Of a stretch of DNA of 64,000 nt, positions 59,832 through 64,000 are shown one piece after another (positions within the stretch are counted from its first letter, which is position 1; each line of letters starts with the position of its first letter). The translations under genes and the position numbers were made by a program. This DNA comes from Maridesulfovibrio zosterae DSM 11974. Lineage in GTDB: Bacteria > Desulfobacterota > Desulfovibrionia > Desulfovibrionales > Desulfovibrionaceae. The notes below the pieces were generated by a model. It worked only from the letters and a program-made list of their open reading frames with translations, was not told the DNA's origin and did no database searches. The stretch lies in the NCBI RefSeq assembly GCF_000425265.1, contig NZ_KE384342.1, forward strand, positions 275,528 to 339,527, in the 5' to 3' direction.

Positions 59832-60782
59832 TTATTTGATGACCCTGTCAGCCCGTTCCATAATTTGACGTGGAATGGCAACACCCATTGTGGCTGCAGC
59901 CTTTTCATTAACATACAGTCGTAGGTTCTGGAGTGATTCCACAGGCATATCAGCAGGTTTTGCTTTGCCTGACAGAATTCGTGCAGCCATATCAGCTGTT
60001 TGCATACCCATGCGATAGTAGTCTAGGGCGATAGCTGCAACTGTACCGCGCTCAACTGAATCTGTGTCTGCAGAGAAAATGGGCAGTTTATTCTGGCGGC
60101 ATACTTTAATTGCAGATTCAAGACCGGAAACGACAGTATTATCAAGTGGGATGTATATCGCATCACATTTGCCGACAAGACTTTTGGCTGCCTGATAGAC
60201 TCCGCTTGAGTTTGCAATAGATGCTTCTTCTACACTGATTCCAAAGTCTTTGCAGACTTCTTTAAGCAATGTGATGAGAACTACTGAATTGGCTTCACCT
60301 GCATTATAAATAGTTCCAATTGATTTTACACTCGGCAGAAATTCTTTAATGAGTTCTACTTGGCGAAGTATGGGACTCATATCAGTCATCCCCGTAATAT
60401 TTTTACCGGGTTGCATTAGACTTTTAACAAGTCCAGCTGCGACAGGGTCAGTAACACCTGTAAATAATATGGGAATATCTTTAATCTTTTGAGCTACAGC
60501 TTGAGAAGAAGGTGTGGTTATGGCCAGAATCAGTTCAGGATTTTCGCCTTTGATCTGGTTGGCAATCTGTATGTTTGTTGCTTGATTGCCCTGAGCAATA
60601 TGTTCATTGTAAATAACATCAATGCCGGATTCTTTGAGTCTGTTTTTAAAACCTTCCCGCATTGCATCAAGAGAAGGGTGTTCAACAATCTGGGTGATGG
60701 AAACAGTATAAGTTTGTGCAGAATGGATTACAGGTACTGCAACCATGAACAAAATAACAAGGAATAGAAGGATTTTTTTCAT
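59832..60782 (-). CDS. ABC transporter substrate-binding protein (TrpX/YcjG-like family)
   Basis: 316 residues from ATG 60782 (AAAGGG 9 bases upstream; a TTG three codons earlier is possible). Signal peptide MKKILLFLVILFMVAVPVIHSA. Two-lobed domain with TYTVSITQIVEHPSLDAMREGFKNRL, LILAITTPSSQAVAQ and VLFTGVTDPVAAGLV-like ILFTGVTDPVAAGLV; these are hallmarks of COG2984. Acts in the periplasm. First gene of the importer; likely promoter within 60792-60943 (TTGACT at about 60850 on minus, weak -10). Confidence 0.92.
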   Translation of the reverse strand: MKKILLFLVILFMVAVPVIHSAQTYTVSITQIVEHPSLDAMREGFKNRLKESGIDVIYNEHIAQGNQATNIQIANQIKGENPELILAITTPSSQAVAQKIKDIPILFTGVTDPVAAGLVKSLMQPGKNITGMTDMSPILRQVELIKEFLPSVKSIGTIYNAGEANSVVLITLLKEVCKDFGISVEEASIANSSGVYQAAKSLVGKCDAIYIPLDNTVVSGLESAIKVCRQNKLPIFSADTDSVERGTVAAIALDYYRMGMQTADMAARILSGKAKPADMPVESLQNLRLYVNEKAAATMGVAIPRQIMERADRVIK

Positions 60783-60943
60783 CCGATACAACCCTTTATG
60801 CTGAGATAATTTTATTTAAAAATATTTGGCCTTAAAATGACATTTAAGTCAAGCTAGCAGCCTGAATAATTTCTATACTGATAGATTTTGCTGTTAATAA
60901 AAAACAGCGCCTGTATTTTTGACTTGCGAAATGTGCAAGTATC

Positions 60944-62224
60944 CTATTGCCCCTTGGGAATCAATGATCCAACTGGAACAATATTAATTTCTCCCTGATT
61001 TTCTTTTGCCCATTGTTTAATGGCCTTTAATGTTTCCCAATTTGGATGCCCTATAGCAATTGCCTGTCCTTTTTTCTTGGCAATTTTGGCCGTCTTTGAA
61101 AGCTGATATTTAATTGCACTGATGTCTTTAACGTTATCCAGAAATATATTGCGCTCGTAGGTTGTTACCCCCGCTTTGCGGGCAGCTTTTGGTCCTGCGC
61201 TTTTAGGTGTGGTCCGGCTATCTAGAAAAAACAGTTTTTTCTGGTGTAGCGGAGACATAACCTCGCGCATTCCTGCATAATTTTCAGTAAATAAGGACCC
61301 CATATGATTATTAAGTCCTTTAGCTCCGGGAACTTTTTTGATTGCAGCCAGAACCGTTTTATGAATTTTATCTGCGCTCATACCAACCAGAAGAGCATCT
61401 GATCCAGGATTAATTTTTGGATATCCTTTGGGTTGCATAGGCAGATGAATCATAATTTCATTTCCGTTTTTTCGCGCAATAGCCAAAGTCTTTTTCACAT
61501 GTGAACTGTTTGGCCATATAGAAAAGGTTACATGAGCATCCAGTGCAGCCAAACCTTTTGCAAGCGCAACATCTTCACCCATATCATCAATAACTATGGC
61601 CATTTTAGGTGTATGCGGACCTGCCTTCCGTGGAGTTTGTTTCGGCTTCACTATAGGAGCAAATATGAAGAATTTATGGGTTGGCACTCCATTTATACTA
61701 ATCAGCCAGCAGTCTGAAGCAACTTCATGAATACTGGCATTCAGGGCTTTTGCGTCGAATTCATTTTTAATTTTGGAAATGAATTTATTTTTATCCCCTT
61801 TATATGGGAAACGAAGTTGTTGGAAATGGAAATCATGACCTTGATGTTTCTTCAGTGATACATCTTCAAGCCTAAGATCGCGCATGGCTATTTTAGAGTT
61901 TTTAAGCGTATTAATAAGAGTCAGATCTACCTGCTTGACGAGATCGTCAAGGTTATCTTCCATGGGTTCTTCATATAAAGGATGTTGATTCTGGGCAGCT
62001 CGTTGGTCAGCAGTAAGATTCTGCTGTTCTTGTGAATTGCCGGAGCTTTCTGTCGTCGGTCCAGAATAGCTTGAAACTACCAACGCAATTACCAAGCAAA
62101 CACTCGCCGCTGCTGCAACTGTAATCGCAGCTATACCTGCCGGTTTGAATAAATAAGCCCGAAGGCCCGGCTTACCTGCCGGGATTTCGGGCTTATCGTT
62201 GTTTTCCGAAGTACTGTTTTTCAC
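60944..62224 (-). CDS. Divergent polysaccharide deacetylase family protein (YibQ-like)
   Basis: 426 residues from GTG 62224. One transmembrane helix (about 33-52), a Gln/Asn-rich linker, then the YibQ domain. MAIVIDDMGEDVALAKGLAAL, HVTFSIWPNSSH, NEIMIHLPMQPKGYP and GLNNHMGSLFTE are conserved; the DD and HxxxH-type ligands are kept. Enzymatic activity unproven; linked to envelope maintenance. It follows ctpA by 18 bases, and envC is next: envC-ctpA-yibQ is a widespread order. Confidence 0.9.
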   Translation of the reverse strand: MKNSTSENNDKPEIPAGKPGLRAYLFKPAGIAAITVAAAASVCLVIALVVSSYSGPTTESSGNSQEQQNLTADQRAAQNQHPLYEEPMEDNLDDLVKQVDLTLINTLKNSKIAMRDLRLEDVSLKKHQGHDFHFQQLRFPYKGDKNKFISKIKNEFDAKALNASIHEVASDCWLISINGVPTHKFFIFAPIVKPKQTPRKAGPHTPKMAIVIDDMGEDVALAKGLAALDAHVTFSIWPNSSHVKKTLAIARKNGNEIMIHLPMQPKGYPKINPGSDALLVGMSADKIHKTVLAAIKKVPGAKGLNNHMGSLFTENYAGMREVMSPLHQKKLFFLDSRTTPKSAGPKAARKAGVTTYERNIFLDNVKDISAIKYQLSKTAKIAKKKGQAIAIGHPNWETLKAIKQWAKENQGEINIVPVGSLIPKGQ

Positions 62225-62242
62225 TTCAGTCAGCCTTTAAAC

Positions 62243-63520
62243 TTATTTGATTTCTTTAAGGCGGGGCAGCTGCTTAACCAATTGCAGACCGAGTCTGAGC
62301 TGGTTGTCTCTGTCGAGCATTTTTTTAGCCTTTTCGCCAGTTTTTGATTTGCCTTTCTTGCTGTCGCCATTGTTTTCAAGATGTCTGCTCAGGTCCTTTT
62401 CACGAAGGATAAAACGGTCATCTTTATCTTTGTCGTCGACAGGCACAACAAATGGATAAACAATATCCGGATCGATTCCTTCAGCCTGAATCGAACGGCC
62501 GCTAGGTGTGTAGTATAAGGCGGTAGTAAGTTTTATTCCGGATCCATCAGACATGGGAATGATCGTCTGAACTGATCCCTTTCCGAAAGTCCGCTCACCA
62601 AGCAGTAATGCGCGGTCATGGTCTTTCAAAGCTCCGGATACGATTTCTGAAGCTGAAGCAGATCCTGCATTAATAAGTGTAACTACGGGGACATCAATAT
62701 CAGTCGGCTGACTTTTAGCCATAAAGTCCTTACGGCTTATTTTATCACGTCCTTCGATATAAACGATGAGTCCCTCATCAAGAAAAGTATCGGCTACGGA
62801 AACAGCCTGAGTCAGCAACCCGCCGGGGTTGTTACGCAGGTCAAGAATAACACCTTTAAGTGTATGCGATTTTTTGTATTCAGTTAAAGCTTTGTGCATT
62901 TCACGGGTGGTATTCTCACTGAATCTGGTAAGTCTGATATATAGATACCCATCTTCAAGTTCTTGATGTTTAACGCTTTTAATTTGGATAGAATCACGAG
63001 TAATGGTTATTTTGTCAGGTTTGTTAGCGTTTTTGTGCAGTACTGTCAGAACTACATCTGTTCCCCGTTTACCTTTAATTTTACCTACTGCTTCCATCAG
63101 TGAGATTGACTGGGTTGATTCCCCATCAATTTCAAGGATGATATCGCCAGCCTTTAATCCTGCTTTGAACGCAGGAGTATCATCAATTGGTGTGACAACA
63201 ATTAAACGACCTTTTTCCATACTGATTTCAATACCGATACCGCTGAATTCACCGCTGGTGGCTTCCTGCATATCTTTGAAATCTTCAGTAGAGAGGAAAG
63301 TAGAGTGAGGATCAAGCTGTTCAAGCATGCCCTTCACAGCATCATCCACAAGTTCTTTGCGGGAAAGGTCTTTTACGTAATTATGTTCAACCAGATCGAG
63401 TACTTGAGAGAACCTGCGTAAAGGCTCAAAGCGATTTTGATCGACGGCTTCTGTGGGTTGCGGTGCAACGGAAACTACGAAAAGAGCTACGATGGCTATC
63501 ATCCACAAAGTTTTTCTCAT
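62243..63520 (-). CDS. ctpA: C-terminal processing protease (S41 family, CtpA)
   Basis: Periplasmic serine protease that trims proteins such as peptidoglycan hydrolases. 425 residues: signal peptide (about 1-25), PDZ domain (about 85-165, GIGIEISMEKGRLIVVTPI), then the catalytic region with NAGSASASEIVSGAL (Ser nucleophile) and GERTFGKGSVQ (general-base Lys). Highly charged C-terminus. Located between envC and yibQ. Confidence 0.95.
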   Translation of the reverse strand: MRKTLWMIAIVALFVVSVAPQPTEAVDQNRFEPLRRFSQVLDLVEHNYVKDLSRKELVDDAVKGMLEQLDPHSTFLSTEDFKDMQEATSGEFSGIGIEISMEKGRLIVVTPIDDTPAFKAGLKAGDIILEIDGESTQSISLMEAVGKIKGKRGTDVVLTVLHKNANKPDKITITRDSIQIKSVKHQELEDGYLYIRLTRFSENTTREMHKALTEYKKSHTLKGVILDLRNNPGGLLTQAVSVADTFLDEGLIVYIEGRDKISRKDFMAKSQPTDIDVPVVTLINAGSASASEIVSGALKDHDRALLLGERTFGKGSVQTIIPMSDGSGIKLTTALYYTPSGRSIQAEGIDPDIVYPFVVPVDDKDKDDRFILREKDLSRHLENNGDSKKGKSKTGEKAKKMLDRDNQLRLGLQLVKQLPRLKEIK

Positions 63521-63568
63521 TTGTTCCTCCAGTGGAGTGGGTACTGTATCTTGCTAAAGATATTAATA

Positions 63569-64000
63569 TTATTTTTTGGCAAGCCATTTTTCCGGGTTAA
63601 CGGGTTTCTGATGAAAACGCAATTCAAAATGAAGTCCGGTTTCTTTAAGTTTGGGGTAATATCCTGTTTTTCCTATGATTTCATCTTTCTCAACTTCTTG
63701 CCCTGTTTTAACAAAGCTTTCAGCAAGATATGCATATAAGGAATAATAGTTGTACCCGTGATAAATTATCACAACCCGACCGAATCCTCTTAGGGTGTCA
63801 TTATGCACGACTTTACCCCAGAAAATTGACTTTACATCGACATTTCCGGCTGTCTGAATTCCTTCACCTCTGATTGGAGGTTTGGCTGATAGATTAAACC
63901 GGATTTGAGTCTTGCCCTCACAGGGGCGGGGCAATGACCCTTTAAAACTTAAAATTTTTCTGCTGGTCAAACTTTTCAGTTTGTAATTCAGTTTGTTGAT
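63569..64000 (-). CDS. envC: EnvC-like murein hydrolase activator, C-terminal part (runs off the window)
   Basis: The frame is open to the window edge, so only the last 143 residues are seen. LytM (M23) domain with KSIFWGKVVHND, GFGRVVIIYHGYNYYSLYAYL and GQEVEKDEIIGKTGYYPKLKETGLHFELRFH. The zinc ligand of the canonical GxHLHFE pattern is lost (TGLHFE) and YAHL is YAYL. This matches inactive LytM activators such as EnvC, which bind amidases and FtsEX. Next to ctpA and yibQ, as expected. Confidence 0.85.
   Translation of the reverse strand: MNKLNYKLKSLTSRKILSFKGSLPRPCEGKTQIRFNLSAKPPIRGEGIQTAGNVDVKSIFWGKVVHNDTLRGFGRVVIIYHGYNYYSLYAYLAESFVKTGQEVEKDEIIGKTGYYPKLKETGLHFELRFHQKPVNPEKWLAKK

Noticed and set aside
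1-64000. Mobile elements, prophage or CRISPR arrays
   Set aside because: No transposase, integrase, terminal repeats or spaced direct repeats were found.

Overview
The window looks like chromosomal core sequence from a Desulfovibrio-type sulfate reducer (Desulfovibrionaceae), probably one of the less GC-rich marine lineages. This is inferred from a CooA-regulated Ni carbon monoxide dehydrogenase with the D. vulgaris type of D-cluster motif, paired MinD-type ATPases with inserted ferredoxin domains behind a sigma-54 promoter, a PxxKW cysteine-rich protein, a UGA-encoded selenoprotein, and abundant envelope lipid A/Bam/Lol genes. I see no insertion sequence, prophage, integrase or CRISPR array.

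Layout. 1-10.3 kb: tRNA-Asn (minus), then a tight plus-strand outer-membrane biogenesis operon lysS-lolE-lolD-bamA-skp-lpxD-fabZ-lpxA-lpxI, many genes overlapping by a few bases. 10.3-13.1 kb (minus): DUF5320 protein, two ferredoxin-containing ATPases, CGGC protein and FmdB zinc ribbon, headed by a -24/-12 promoter. 13.3-22.5 kb (plus): DUF89 protein, AsmA-like protein, YihY/BrkB protein, then cooA, an 18-bp perfect CooA-type palindrome, cooS and cooC. 22.5-25 kb (minus): nth-tgt-ydcF. 25.1-29.3 kb (plus): monoheme cytochrome c, cutA, a PfkB kinase, and an aminoglycoside-phosphotransferase-fold kinase overlapping an APS-kinase-like gene, then an exported NTF2-like protein. 29.4-37.9 kb (minus): PilZ protein, corC-lnt-prfB-diguanylate cyclase-FlhG-like ATPase, then HU-selenoprotein-dapA. 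38-46.8 kb (minus): mnmG, M20 peptidase, PxxKW protein, a methylthioadenosine/adenine salvage group (deaminase, mtnP, apt), a coiled-coil protein and an NCS2 purine permease. 46.9-56.4 kb (plus): rsmA, HU, a 58-residue membrane protein, the macromolecular-synthesis operon rpsU-yqeY-mutS2-dnaG-rpoD, and cbiB. 56.7-64 kb (minus): proC, ndk, a three-gene ABC importer, and the wall/division group envC-ctpA-yibQ.

Two genes are recoded and are easily broken by automatic gene calling. prfB (RF2) carries the classic CTT-TGA-C programmed +1 frameshift at codon 26, with a Shine-Dalgarno-like G5 three bases upstream. The gene at 30333-31223 reads through an in-frame TGA in a CPxU motif and has a GC-rich hairpin at bacterial-SECIS distance; it encodes an exported UshA-like protein that appears to have lost its phosphoesterase metal ligands and gained a redox selenocysteine.

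Other points of interest are the CooA/CooS locus (CooA lacks the cysteine heme ligand of the R. rubrum protein, and its ribosome-binding site lies in a hairpin), BamA with an extra TolB/FlgO-like N-terminal domain, the sigma-54 promoter of the ATPase operon, and a small hairpin family just past the stop codons of the M20 peptidase and proC genes. All calls come from reading sequence and recalled family features; no database search was run.
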